The position numbers and the translations under genes were made by a program. A stretch of DNA of 64,000 bases. It comes from Lingula anatina (lineage: Eukaryota > Brachiopoda > Lingulata > Lingulida > Lingulidae). Positions 32,950-45,400 of this stretch are shown one piece after another. The notes beneath the pieces are model-generated. The model saw nothing but the letters and a program-made list of their open reading frames with translations, did not search any database and had not been told where the DNA came from. The stretch's first letter is position 1. The number at the start of each line of letters is the position of its first letter. Where the stretch lies: positions 15,318-79,317 of the forward strand of contig NW_019775778.1 in the NCBI RefSeq assembly GCF_001039355.2, read 5' to 3'.

Positions 32950-34056
32950 TCAGACTCCCCTCACACCCAGTGCCCAGAGATGTACGTTGTTCACATGATA
33001 GACATGACATGATTCCGTTCACTGGACTAACAACCTCGGTGACCTTTTTTGGGCCTTTACAGGCCTCCAAAACCAATCCTCAAAATGTGCAGTTGCCCAA
33101 TGAGTATTGCTCAATGTGTATTTGGTTCATTTTTGCAAAAAAAAAAAAAAAAGCTTACCCATGAGCAATGAACCATGGCAACATGACAACTCATCATTAT
33201 CTTAACTACCCGAGCACTAAGTCATCAATAAATGCACAATGGATAATTACATTTACCCTACAAGTAGAAAAATGCATACATTACTATCTCAAAGCTTCCA
33301 TTATCTGTAAGTATATATTGGCAAAAATAACATTTCGAATACATGATGTCGATGGATAACCCTCGCATATCCCCGTACTATGTCACGTTGTCCAGAATAG
33401 CTGACTTCATGGGCCCTAACCTCTGGGTTTGTATACCCCTGCTTGGATCTCGGTTATTTATAATAAAATTCATTGTTAAACAACAAAAATGCCTTTACCC
33501 ATAGCTGTTAAAATATTTAAAAAGTTTACAAGAAAAGGATAAGAATAGTCCAACCTGAAGAAAACGATTTGACGCCTTTTTTATTTCAAAATTATTTAGT
33601 TTACGCATACTAGAATGATAATACCTTTTTATTAATTTTTGATTTAGAATGGAAAACTAGTTGTCAGGACTGAGATATCCGCAATCAATGTTTGGATTGA
33701 TCATAGAGCAGCATTGACGGACATATTGGTTTTCCTTGTTTGTATCATTTAACCTAAAAATATGTTTTATTGTGTGCTGTGTCTTGAACGCAGGTATATC
33801 GTTTTTCACTTTATATATGTATTTATATTTGTTCCAGTTAAAGTCTATTTCAGTTAAAAGCCTTGTAGTTTTACAGTTGTTTCTTTGCCCTTCCATTATG
33901 TTTTGGAGGCCATTTTTATTAAAATAACTTGCAAAAATGAAATAAATGATCGCACTTTGCATGGACATAAATATAATTATGCAATGATCAACAATGGAGT
34001 GAAGCATTATTTTTTTTTTATTTGAATGTATGGCTCTCGCTATTCACATAACAAAT
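32950..34056. other. Gene-free AT-rich stretch
   Basis: Between the transposase remnant and the right inverted arm. Nothing supported. Confidence 0.4.
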
Positions 34057-34722
34057 TGACGGCCATCTTGAATTTTGAAAAATTGTCAATATCTCCTACG
34101 TATCAACTGGCAAATAAAGTCAAGCTTATAAGCTTCTCTAAGTTTTGTAACCCAGATGAAACAATTTCTTTTAAAAAAGCTTGCAAGATATAACATAGCA
34201 AGCTTTGACTATGGGGCTCGTCGGAGTGGCAAATGGACTCTCAGGAGATGGCACCGTCTGCCACCATCTGATTAATGTCAAATAAGCAGTTTCTGAGAGT
34301 TTAGGATCATGACTAACAAATTATCATAATGGACATAAATAGAAAAGGCAGAAATGTTTTTAATAAGACTTAATTTGCAAAAAAACGAACTTATTTTGCA
34401 GCAGTTTTTACTTTCTGCCTTATGTTTTGACGGCCATTTTGGCTTTTTTGCTATATGTAACGGGCTTAAGTGTATTCACTAGTACTGTTTTGCTCTCCTG
34501 ATAGGATACAAGTTCAAAAAAGCTGTCAATAAAGTTTACCCGGCGACTACTGCTCGTTTTTCTATTTTTTCTCATAAATTGACGGCCATATTGAAAAATG
34601 CTCAAGGTCTCGGAAATAGCAACCAAGCTAATTTTGCTTCTCTCGACCTAAAGAATGCATTTCAGCGAAAAAAGTTTACAGGAAAAAACATTGCAGGGTT
34701 AGCGTTCTGGCTACTCGACTAT
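34057..34722 (-). repeat. Dispersed repeat, right arm of the long inverted pair
   Basis: Inverted copy of 30510-31165; the order of GACGGCCATTTTGGC, CTTATAAGC and ATTGCAGGGTTAG-type blocks is reversed and complemented. Identity is high enough to read by eye over most of its length. Confidence 0.75.
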
Positions 34723-34927
34723 ATATATCAAGGAAAAAGTTTATATGTAAAATGGGGCACATATTTTCTCTGTAAAGAATTTTATTAAGACATATTTATA
34801 GATCTTGATTATAATGCACTTGGGATGATTATAAAACCATCTAACTCACTTGTTACAACTTACTTTACATTCAAATCTGCCATCACCCAATTGAAAATAA
34901 TTTAATTGTTTTATAAAATTTGAACAC

Positions 34928-34997
34928 CTTAATTCTCCCTCAGTAGATGTACCTAATTTTTCATCGTCATCATCATCAAGATCAATTTCTACAAACC
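34928..34997 (-). pseudogene. Stray duplicate of exon 4 of the 174-aa gene
   Basis: After the acceptor TTCCCACCAG| it reads GFVEIDLDDDDDEKLG, then TSTEGELR and a donor-like AG|GTGTTC. It parallels GFVEIPLGDEKLAPTTEGK of the exon at 38133-38189, with an added Asp run. It lies directly beside the left edge of a duplicated TTC1 intron-exon piece (from about 35010), so it was probably carried here by the same rearrangement. No matching neighbours are present. Confidence 0.5.
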
Positions 34998-35106
34998 CTG
35001 GTGGGAAAAAAGAAATATTTGAAAATTTTGATTCTTGAAACATTTGAGTTTTGTATTAATCTTATCATTCACAGCAATTCTAAGTATTTATATTTTCTCA
35101 TTCTAG

Positions 35107-35213
35107 GAAAGTTAAAAGAACAGGGGAACATGGTACTAAAGCCCTTCAAATGGAATGTCTACTGACAATTTCAAATCACATCAAGATCCAAATACAGGAC
35201 CATATTCTGTGCA
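35107..35213 (+). pseudogene. Extra copy of TTC1 last exon, frameshifted
   Basis: Duplicate of the exon at 36161 together with about 95 bp of its upstream intron (TTTATATTTTCTCATTCTAG|). It starts [14 protein letters not shown] but then has a four-base insertion (CAAA) that shifts the frame into TGA. In the other frame STDNFK.HQDP.TGPYSVQ can still be read, closer to the vertebrate TTC1 ending (TGSYSI) than the in-frame copy downstream. It ends at a GTAAGT donor that the downstream copy lacks. Confidence 0.7.
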
Positions 35214-35433
35214 GTAAGTTTTTGAGTTATTATTATTATTGAAGTGTAGCAATTTCAGTTGATAGAATGATTTCCCTAGATTGGTTCACTATTTAAAATA
35301 TATAATTTAAACAACATTTTATGACTGTGATAATTTTTCTTTGTTTAAAGGTTGTGTTCAATTTGGCATGCATTGATACAAGGTATATATTAAGGGTGTT
35401 TTCTTTGAGGCATTTGAAAAAAACTCTTTTCAG

Positions 35434-36288
35434 AAACAGCACGAAAAGGCTATTGAAGACTGTACCAAAGCACTAGAACTTAATCCTAATTATCTCAAAG
35501 CACTTTTAAGGAGGGCAGAAATGTATGAAAAGACTGAAAAATTAGATGAGGCATTAGAGGATTACAAAAAAGTAATTGAAATGGATCCAACACAACATAC
35601 TGCAAGGGAAGCATGTATTGTAAGTCTGGTATCATAAAAACAGTCTCAAATACTTTAGATTTGTGTTACATGGTTTTCTGTAATGTGTCAATGTGTAGTA
35701 AGTGAAATAAAAAAAAAATGATGTTCATATATGTTTAAAAGCATCGCAATAGAAAAAAAATGCTAAAGTGCTAAAGTGTAACAGTGCAATATTCACTTAA
35801 ATTTAAAGATATTAAAATAATTACAAGTCAGCAAATTGTTTTTATTCATAAGAGAACTAATCAGTGAACTTTTGAATCTGATTGAATCTGTGTTTATTTT
35901 CATCTCTTCAGCGATTGCCACAGCAAATTACAGAAAGAAATGAGAAAATGAAAGATGAAATGATGGGTAATTTATATCTTTCAGTCCTACATTTTGAAAT
36001 ATTTTACAATAAAGCAAAATCTTTTAGACTGGTCTTCTGCTCTTTGATTTCAATAAAAATCAACATATTTATTAAAAATTTGATTCTTGAAACATTTGAG
36101 TTTTGTATTCATCTTTTCATTCAGAGCAATAGTGGAAGTATTTATATTTTCTCATTCTAGGAAAGTTAAAAGAACTGGGGAACATGGTACTAAAGCCCTT
36201 TGGAATGTCTACTGACAATTTCAAATTACATCAAGATCCAAGCACAAGTTTTCCATGTATTTGTCCAGTCAGAAGAAGCTGCAATTAG
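35434..36288 (+). CDS. TTC1: TTC1 3' fragment (tetratricopeptide repeat protein 1)
   Basis: Three exons in phase: 35434-35619 ([20 protein letters not shown], then [15 protein letters not shown], a TPR unit), 35912-35966 ([19 protein letters not shown]) and 36161-36288 ([20 protein letters not shown], ending [13 protein letters not shown] and TAG). The order and wording follow vertebrate TTC1 closely (EAREACMRLPKQIEERNE..). TTC1 is a cytosolic TPR adaptor reported to bind Hsp90 and G-alpha proteins. The amino-terminal half and earlier TPRs are missing from the window: to the left lie only a stray copy of the last exon and transposons. The final dozen residues depart from the family. I infer a partial duplicate, probably not a full functional gene. 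Confidence 0.85.
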
Positions 36289-36820
36289 AACTTTTCTAAA
36301 ATAGAGAACATAGCTGGCTTCATCATCCTTTAGATGCCTTAAATAGTTTAGCTCAGTAGCAAGATTATTCTGATATTTATCAACTTGTTTAAAAGGTTAC
36401 CACACAGCAGATATTCTTAACATAAGCCAACAAAAAACTATAAAGGATAAAGATAAGAATTTGCTTGATTGGCAAAATGACTGCTCAGGCCTTTATTTTT
36501 TAAATATTAATTTAAGGTGATTTTAAAATATTTACTGCCAAAATGAAGCCTTGATGCCCATTTCTTGTCTGTCTACATAAGGAAGCAGTGCTGTGTCATC
36601 AATAGGTGCTGATGGTGAGAGAAAATCTGATTGTGAATAGAGAAATACAAGACGCCTTTTAAACTTTTTGAGCAAGCAGGAAAGAAAAGACATCTATTTA
36701 CCCAAGAGAAAGAAATGCAGATTGTCCTTAGAGTACAATTCTTTTTATATCTGTTCGAGTTAAAGAAAACAATTTATGGCCTCATTCACAGTCTCATTTG
36801 AGTTGGTTGTAGTTCACTTG

Positions 36821-36826
36821 AATAAA
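36821..36826 (+). other. Candidate polyadenylation signal after TTC1 fragment
   Basis: AATAAA about 530 bp after the stop, with another AATAAA at 36841. It would serve the TTC1 fragment if transcribed. Confidence 0.35.
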
Positions 36827-36849
36827 AGACTGATTGCAACAATAAAATA

Positions 36850-37800
36850 ATCCAATTTATTGTCTTTATGTGATTTCTTTATTATAAATAAAATTATATA
36901 TATAAATGATATGTACATAACTTTTGACATAAATATTATAAATGTGTACAAATTAAGCAACTGATGCTGCAAAACAATAATAATGAACAACTTTTTATAT
37001 ATATTTACCATGGTATTCTATTTAACATATGTACAAACATGAAACAAAATTTCATGTTTACTATATACAACGTGAACAAGTAAAAGCTCTCAAGATTGTT
37101 CATAATGTCCATTGTAGTTAATGGGTGCATATACATGGGTGGCGTTTCATGTATGNNNNNNNNNNNNNNNNNNNNNNNNNNNNNNNNNNNNNNNNNNNNN
37201 NNNNNNNNNNNNNNNNNNNNNNNNNNNNNNNNNNNNNNNNNNNNNNNNNNNNNNNNNNNNNNNNNNNNNNNNNNNNNNNNNNNNNNNNNNNNNNNNNNNN
37301 NNNNNNNNNNNNNNNNNNNNNNNNNNNNNNNNNNNNNNNNNNNNNNNNNNNNNTTGTAAACAGTGCAATTAAAAATCATGCATCCCTGCATGGATGAGAA
37401 TAGTTTATTACTTAAATTATTATTTTATATTTGTATTAGTTAGAGAGCCTGTAAATGTAAACCATTTCTTTGTACTCAATAAATTATTATTATAAAATAC
37501 TGCAATTTGTCTATACATGATTCCATTTATTATAAATATATATATATATGATATATACATAGCTTAAGGGTAAATTGACATCAATATATATAGAAATTAA
37601 GCAACTGATATTGCAAAACAAATAATATAATAATAATAAACAAAATGTATTTACTGTGGTATTCTATTTACATATGTACAAACATGAAACAAAATTTCTT
37701 GTTTACTATATACAACGTGAACAAGTAAAAGCTCTCAAGATTGTTCATAATATCCATTGCAGTTAATGGGTGCATTTACATGGGTGGCGTTTCATGCATG
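36850..37800. repeat. Direct duplication on both sides of an assembly gap
   Basis: 36850-37155 and 37505-37800 are near-identical (CAACGTGAACAAGTAAAAGCTC, GGTGGCGTTTCATG). The first copy runs into a 198 bp N gap (37156-37353). This may be a true tandem duplication or the two haplotypes joined end to end. Confidence 0.75.
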
Positions 37801-37855
37801 CACAGTGCTTTAGTTCTTGTTTTCATTCAGTTTTTGTGAAAAAAATGAAGAACAG

Positions 37856-39822
37856 TCAGTATCTGATTAACTGCCTTAGTTTGGTAAGTAGCCAAAATTT
37901 AAATGTCTTCAGCCTCCCTATGATTGGTACCCTCCTGGGCTTGGACACTATATATATAAAGGAAAAACGTGTGAAATGAGGCTCAAATTATCTCTTTGAA
38001 AAATTTCACTGACGTATACTCTTCACATCTTGATACTTATACAGATACCAAATTTAGAAGGGGAATGATAAAGAAGAGTGGAAAAAATTTTACATTGAAT
38101 TCTGCAAGTTGTTGAATAATGAAATAAAATACCTTTTCCCTCTGTAGTTGGAGCTAATTTTTCATCACCAAGAGGGATTTCTACAAATCCTGCAGAAAAA
38201 TAAAAATTGTTGTCAAGGCATAATATCATGGTGCCGTAGTAGAATTGTATTTGTATAAGGGAGGGATCTTTTCTATTAGAATACGATTTGTTAAATAGCT
38301 TTGCTTGGGTAAAAATAAAAAAAGTAGAATAACCTTTGCACTTTACTTCAGAACATTTGAGTAGCTAACTGTCATTTAAGAAAAAAAAATGTTGTGAACA
38401 GTTTTGGGTTTCATATTTACATGTTAGATTAAAGTCCTGATACTTTACCTTGATCAATACTGCTTTCCTTTTCCCAAAATGTGCGACAGCCAAAGGTAGA
38501 ATCTGTCTGCACAAATACAGCCTCTCTCTGTACCTTCTGTGGGGCAACAGTACTGCCACTGGATGGAAATACTCTCAGGTGGTCAATGCCCTCCACTGCT
38601 GAAAAGAATTAAAGCCATCAATATTTATGCTTACTAACTTCAAGTTATAATAAATGAATTGAAAGGCACACTTGCATGCATTTGAAAAAAAAAACTTGAG
38701 TATCTCAACACTGGGTGTTTTGTACTACACATATTTGCTGGCATTTGTATGTTATCAGTAAATGCATTGAATTTCAGGAACATGAAGAGAGGCTTTTACC
38801 TTGAGGTACGCAGTTCTCTTTTCCAAAAAATGCACAGCATCTGAGTGTGGAATCTGCCTGTACAAATACATTATATTTTTGTTCCTGCTTTGGAACTAAT
38901 ACAGCAACACTGGGTGTATTGTTCTGTGGATGGTAAATGCCCCTTGGAACTAGAAATGAAAAAAATAAATATTGATGTTAGATTCATACATCATCAGTTG
39001 AAGTCACAAAAGTAAATTAGATATGAGTATTTTTGATTTTGAAATATGTAACAAGCAAACAAATCCCCCAATTTCTCACCTTTTTTATCTCTCCATCTTT
39101 CTATCATTTCCATAACACCAAATGACTTCAATTTTAACATTTTAAACTGAAAATGTTGAGAAAACAAAAAATAAAGTGAAATAAAAAAAAATAATAAAAC
39201 ATTGAAAAATAATTAGAAAGAAATCATAAAACATCAACAGGTTAACAAATATAATCCAATACGAGAAACTAATAATTCCATCTCAATGTAACACATATTT
39301 TGTACTAGGGTTCAACAAGTAAAAAGAACTCAAAGAAACGCCCAAAACATAAAATAAAAACTAATAAAATAATCAACATTCTCTATGAAATATCTAATTT
39401 TGTTAGTCCTTTCATTCCGTATTTGATGTGTACTCATTTCAGTTCGAAGGTCCTAACGCCGCATGTAAAATGATCAAAGTTGATTCCCATAACTAGAATA
39501 TGGGGCATAAGTAGTTCAAAAGCAGTGAGGATAATCTCCAAAATCTCTACTGTTTGTATTCAGTTTTCTTTCTTAAATTTCAAACGTCCATGAAAGCAGT
39601 GTCACCCAAGTTAAATTTTTTGAAATAATTTTTCGCACATAAGAATTTTTTAAAGTTCATGTCTCAAAGTATGCTTGGCTAAATGCTTTAAAAAGTGTCT
39701 AGAAAGAAAAAGCAATGACTGTGGTTTGTTTATTACAATAAATAAATAATAATAATAACCACCGCCTTACATTGAATAAAATAGATACTGACATAAAAAT
39801 GTCAATTACTCACCTCGCTCAT
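37856..39822 (-). CDS. Uncharacterised 174-aa protein, two repeated exons
   Basis: Six exons: 39814-39822, 39080-39146, 38800-38949, 38449-38598, 38133-38189, 37856-37947. Every junction is GT-AG and in phase; total 525 nt including TGA. It starts MSEFKMLKLKSFGVMEMIER. A second ATG three codons in from the exon 2 start (39140) is also possible. Exons 3 and 4 are each 150 bp and encode a repeat: GIYH..SVAVLVPK..YNVFVQADSTLRCCAFFGKEN, then GIDH..STVAPQK..AVFVQTDSTFGC. The next exon is acidic (GFVEIPLGDEK). The last is basic (SKPRRVPIIGRLKTFKF) and ends LIRY. There is no signal peptide or membrane span. One repeat contains a KEN tripeptide. I do not recognise the family. Confidence 0.6.
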
Positions 39823-40301
39823 TGAAAAATGCGCAAATCTGACTGCTTTTGTTGCTAGGCACGCGCTCTAATGTGATTGGTTGAAAGTTCGCGGAAACTC
39901 GTGCGTTTCCGTTCTTTGCCTCCTCTTATCAACAATGAACAAATAATATGGATTCATTGGAAATAATGGTGTAGGCCTAAGTCCTTTTCTCAGGCTTTTA
40001 CCATGTTTTAGAAAGTACACTTTTACCTTCTGTATGATATCAAATTCTGATAAACTGTAAATAAATAAGCGAACGTAACTATTCCGTGGCTCCGGCCATT
40101 TGGCTGGCCTAAGAGATCGCCTAAAGTTTTTTTTTCCCTCATAACCTTTCTACTCAAATTTTAAAAAACTTGAAAGTCTTTTTCTTTTTAAATGTCGTCA
40201 GCGTGTTAACTGTTTAAACATTTCAAGATTTGTATATCTTGTCCTTTTTTTTTCTACACACTACAAAGTTCATGGTGTTCGTCCGAACTTATCGCAAGTT
40301 A

Positions 40302-40468
40302 CAGGCCCGTAGCCAGGGGGGTTCGGGGGGTCCGAAAGAACCGCCCCTTTTGCTGGGAAAAGGTCCAGTCTGGGTAAAATTTGATCCATGTACATGAAGT
40401 TTTTATGGGAAAAGGTCCACTTTTTCAGAAAATGAACCCCCCGTTTTAAATTTCTGGCTACGGGCCTG
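40302..40468. mobile_element. 167 bp MITE
   Basis: Perfect 15 bp inverted ends CAGGCCCGTAGCCAG, flanked by AGTTA on both sides (40297-40301 and 40469-40473). It is non-coding and lies in the spacer upstream of the 174-aa gene. The end sequence is a widespread type in invertebrate genomes. Confidence 0.85.
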
Positions 40469-40473
40469 AGTTA

Positions 40474-40865
40474 GTTCGTTTTTGTCTAATTAAGGTTTTA
40501 AAACCAGTTTGCTTTCATTGGTAGGCCTACTCACGTGTGAAGCGCTTTAAATTAAAAACAAATTTCGAAATTGGTGAGAAACTCTACCACTTATGACGCA
40601 CTATTTTAAAGTAAAGTTTTATAAGAAAACTTCATTTGAAGGTAAACACTCAATATCAATATAGGCCGTACATAGGCCCATTTAACATTTTTCATATTAT
40701 TAAAAGTAATTAAGCGAGCGGGAGAATTGTTTGTCCAAGGGGAACTTTACTAACATCAGTCTAGCAACTTTTAAAAAATACAGAGAGAGGGTCATGTGCC
40801 ACCCTATTCAGAACATTACAGAGACAGGTACTTAAAAATAAAAATAATAATAACTAAATTTATCT

Positions 40866-40905
<40 letters not shown>

Positions 40906-42339
40906 CATAAACTGACTAAATTCTGAACCTTCTTTACTGTCGCTCGCACCACCATCTCGCACTTTGAAATAGATCTAGTTAAATTTTACTAAAGCAGAAA
41001 ATCTGCAACTTGTCAGGAAGCGAGCATGATGTTTAACGTCTCTGAAAATGTCTAGAATGTTTGTTTTAAATTACTTAATAAATAGCTTACGCCGGGTTTT
41101 AAATATTTGATTATTTTTTTTTTTTGCAATATTTTAGCCATTTATAAGATATTTCAGTGACATCTGCGAATAGCAAGGCGATATGGTGACAGGACACGGG
41201 TGCTTTTTACGCAAAACACGGCAAAACTGCATTTTGTTTGAAAGTAGTTTGCAAAACATCCGCTATCAAGCACTGTGAAAAAATATTTGAGGTTGAGGAC
41301 AAATGTGTCAGTAAAATAAACGTGCATATCGTAGTACCCCTTAAGCGCAGTCTAATTTTTGTTAGTATTAATAACGTGCAAACATTATCCAAAATCGATA
41401 ATTTTTAATATTTTCGTTACTTAAACAGCTGAAGCCTTTACTTAATACGAAAATTTCCCCATACCAGTAAGGCACAAATTCAAAAATATTCTACGATTAA
41501 AAAAAAAAAAACTCAATTTATCAATTTCTGTCACCAGTGATTACGAAAAAGTTGAATTCGCCAATATATCCGACTCAATTAATCGCTTTTCTTTCTTTCT
41601 TTTTTTTCCCAAATTGTCCTACATTTTGAGAATGTGAAATATTTAAATTATTTTCAAATTAAAGCACAGTTAATACATCAAATATGTTTAAAAATATGAA
41701 AACAATGACAACTTTGCCTGGCTCAGATTATGTACTTATAGTTTATTTACACAATAAATCATCGATTTGCAATCATATCAATGCATATATACAAAAGCTA
41801 GATATATAGTATATTTTACAACTCAATTGTTTGTTGTCACCTACATGTCACTAATAACACATTTTTTCAATATTGCGTCCTGAAAAAATCTAGAAGAAAT
41901 GGGGGTTATTTATACCCATTAATAAATATACATAAAATATGTAAAAAAATATTGATAAATAGCAACCCAGATCTTTAATATACAGAAAGCTAAAAATCCA
42001 AGCACATATTAAATAACTAATAGTATTTGTGAGTGCCATCATTACATAAGCCATCAGTGTTTTGATTAATTTTTAAAAATAGGTGGGGTGGGGAGAGAGA
42101 AGAATGGTTCAACCACAAGAAAGCTACAAAAATTATTTACAGGTTCTTGTATTAAGACATGGTAACTGTATGTTGTTAAGGTTGCATGGTTCCAAAGATG
42201 GCAATCAAAATCAAAATCCTTGATGGAATGAAAAAAAATATTTTTTTTCAAAAAAATATAACACTAATCAATTAGATTCATTTGAAAAGATGCCTTGTCC
42301 AGCATATCAAAAAAATTATGGCTGTAAAAAGCAGTAAGC
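40474..42339. other. Spacer between the 174-aa gene and HAUS6
   Basis: AT-rich, with a (CT)n tract at 40867-40897. No exon supported. Confidence 0.5.
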
Positions 42340-42345
42340 TTTATT
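42340..42345 (-). other. HAUS6 polyadenylation signal
   Basis: AATAAA on the minus strand, about 130 bp beyond the HAUS6 stop codon (42477). Confidence 0.55.
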
Positions 42346-42476
42346 GATGATGCAGTTCATATGGTTATGACTTTGATAGAGGCATAAACACATCTTTATC
42401 CCCTAATTGGATTATCAAAACGTAAGGTTCCAAAACAGGAAAATCTTCAAACTCTTTGCAATCTTTGCAGTTGCAC

Positions 42477-45400
42477 TTAGAAGTCCAAAAGGTTTCCCAC
42501 AGCTGGTGAATGTGTAGTAAAACTAACTTCTGGAGAGGAGGGAAGGAGCAAGGATGTATCATCACCTGCAAGAAAGGACAAAGTAGTAGTAGTACAACTG
42601 TACTAGATTATTTAATTGTACATTGCGACAAATTTTCTATCAACTGTACAAATTGGAAATTGCTGCATGTTTCATATACAAAACCTATAGCTTCCTCCAC
42701 TTGCTCTTCACGCCATTCATTTTCACTGTTCACATCAATGGACTCACACTCCTCTGAGTTGTGTAATTACAAGACATTCACACAGTATGTTTAATTCACA
42801 ATTTTTGATCAGTTGCACAAAGCCTACAGAAAATGCTGCCCTACACAGCAATGTCTGCACATTTGTTGTTACGGCACATTCTTTGGAATGTATTCATTAA
42901 ATAATACTGTGGTAAACTCCACACCATCAGATAAATCTTATTTGTGGTTTTAAAATACTACCTTTGTCCATTATAAATAAAGCTTTCAAGGTTTGCTGAA
43001 TTGATAATTCATATTGCTATCACTCCAAATTTTTCAAAACTTCTGAATCTTACCAAGTATATCCTCAAATCTATCTGTTCTTTTCGCTTTGTAAGTTGCA
43101 GCTGAGTCTCTCCCTAAAAACACAAAAGAATAAAACTGGAATGAAGACTTGTTTCTGAACAATTTTTCTAATGACATATATCTTAGGGGGAAAAACATGT
43201 TAAACATGTTAAACAGAGCTGCATTCCTCAAAACCAGCACAGTTTAGATCAATACAGGAGGGATACACAAATTTTCTTCTAGTCCACCCTTGTAATCCTC
43301 AAAACCAAGCTAAGTGAATTTAGACAAAAAGTTTCAGAATTAAATTTAACAAATCACTTAGAATGATTACCTTTCATCATAATAAACTCACCTTTCCTCC
43401 CAAAAGGAAGCCCAGGAGTCTCTCCTATGCCTGGGCTTAACATGGCATCTACATCTATCAAAGACCCATCTAAAGGTAAGCTTTCCCTGTGGCGTGGAGT
43501 GTGAAGGTAGCCACCTCTGGCATCTTGTGGCAGCAAAGCTATGTCATGTGGTGACACAGGCATAGTAAACCCATGTGGACTTCTAGCACTTTGTGCCCCT
43601 TCCTCTCTGTCATTTGTAGATGCTGGTTTTTCACTTGCTCCTGAACTCCTTCCATTCTGTCCTAGCAAGTTCGAATAATCAGGTGAATCTGGCAGTCTGC
43701 TGCCCCCTGGACTCTTAAAATCTAGTATATTTTCTGGTTCATCTATATCTAGGGAGAATCTTTCATCTATTGAGGTCTTTCTGACTGGACTCTTTTCAAA
43801 ATACCTTGGATCAATAACATCTGCTGTAGTTGCCTGTTGGCTTTTTGATGATAGGTTGCTCCCGTTGACATGTTTTGACAAGGAGGGCGACTTGTTGTTT
43901 TGCAATGATTCGAGTGGTGTAAAATTATTCAGTTTCAGTTTTCTGTACCTTGAAATCAAATCATCCACACTGGAGTCTTTCTGTACATGTTTCATGTTGT
44001 TCAACTGTTCACCAGCTTCAATCCCATGTCCCAAATTAAAACCTGCTGAAGAACCAGTTGATGACGCGGCTGGGGATCTCGCATTACTTCTACTGGATTT
44101 TTGTTCCAGAAATTCGTCATAGTTTCTTTTCTCACTCCCTAATTCTGTATGCTTTTCTTTTCTGCCAAAAACATGTGGAGATACAACCACGCGTACATCT
44201 TGTGATCCTACATGAGGAGAATCCTCCATAGAGGGACTGAAAGGCATGGTCACAGTAGTCAACAGGTCGTCCTCATCATCTAGACTCAACAGGTCTTTTG
44301 GGTATCCACTGAAAGCACTGGATCTCTGAACCCCATCATCAGTGAATTGACCAAATGGCATATCATTTGTTGAAATTGGTGTCACAGAAGGATTTGACTT
44401 TCTAGAATGATCAGATGATTTTGGAAATTCAGGGGTTGCAGAATAATCCTGTGGTGCTACATTTTGTCTTTTTGCCCTGTTTGGTAAATGAGGAGTTTTA
44501 GATTCAAAGAGATCTCTGTACTGGTCTTCTGTTGAAATAGGGGAGTCCCTGAATGACTTATCTTGTCTCTGTACAACAGAAGACACAATGGAACTTGACT
44601 GATCAGAACTGCTAGACTGCTTTCTCCAAGTCCTGTCTTCTTGCACTGTACCTCCATTGAAAGTTAAGTCATTCAATAAATTTGTAACCTCTGAGGCAGC
44701 CTCAAGTCTTTCTTCAGCCTCTCTTGCAGACCTGTTCAAAGTTTGTCCTCCAACTACTGTTTCCATATCCAGCAAGGTTGGGGAATGCTTGAGTTTTCTT
44801 TTGGAAGATGGAGTTGCACCCTTAGGTTGATTAAGATCGACTTTAGCTACAGGGGACAGTGCATCTTTCTTTTCATCTGGCACTTCACCAACAGTAATGA
44901 TGTTTTCTTCGTCTTAAAAGCAAATTTGATTTGAATATTAATTAAAATGAATATTTCATCTTATTTCTAGCCTTTTCAAAAAGGATTAAACAGAAGCAAA
45001 GGTTACTCACGGACAATTGTGTATTAACTCATCATCAAGATTCACAGATGTTATTGACACCAATCAGTCAGATGTTTAACCAACAAGATAGAAGCTTGAC
45101 ATCTAATCCAAAGAATCAACTTACCTGAGTTTTCAGGTGTGAACAGATTCTTTGTAACCTCATCTAGCTCAGTCGAACTTGGTCTTCTGGGGAGCTGTTC
45201 CTCCATCAGTGTGTCATGCCAGGTCATCTTCTTGGCATGTCCTCCTTCAGGCGTCCTGGCTATCTTGTCCTGGGATATAAATGCCTTCGTGCCTATGAAG
45301 AAGAAAACAGTGGGTTATTTACAGGCTCAAGCTGTTTTTTTCTTCTTTTATTAAATGCTTAAGATATTCTGTTTATGCTAAATAAATTAAAACATATTTG

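Noticed and set aside
43856-44122. Plus-strand frame of 88 codons
   Set aside because: A shadow of the long HAUS6 exon on the other strand.
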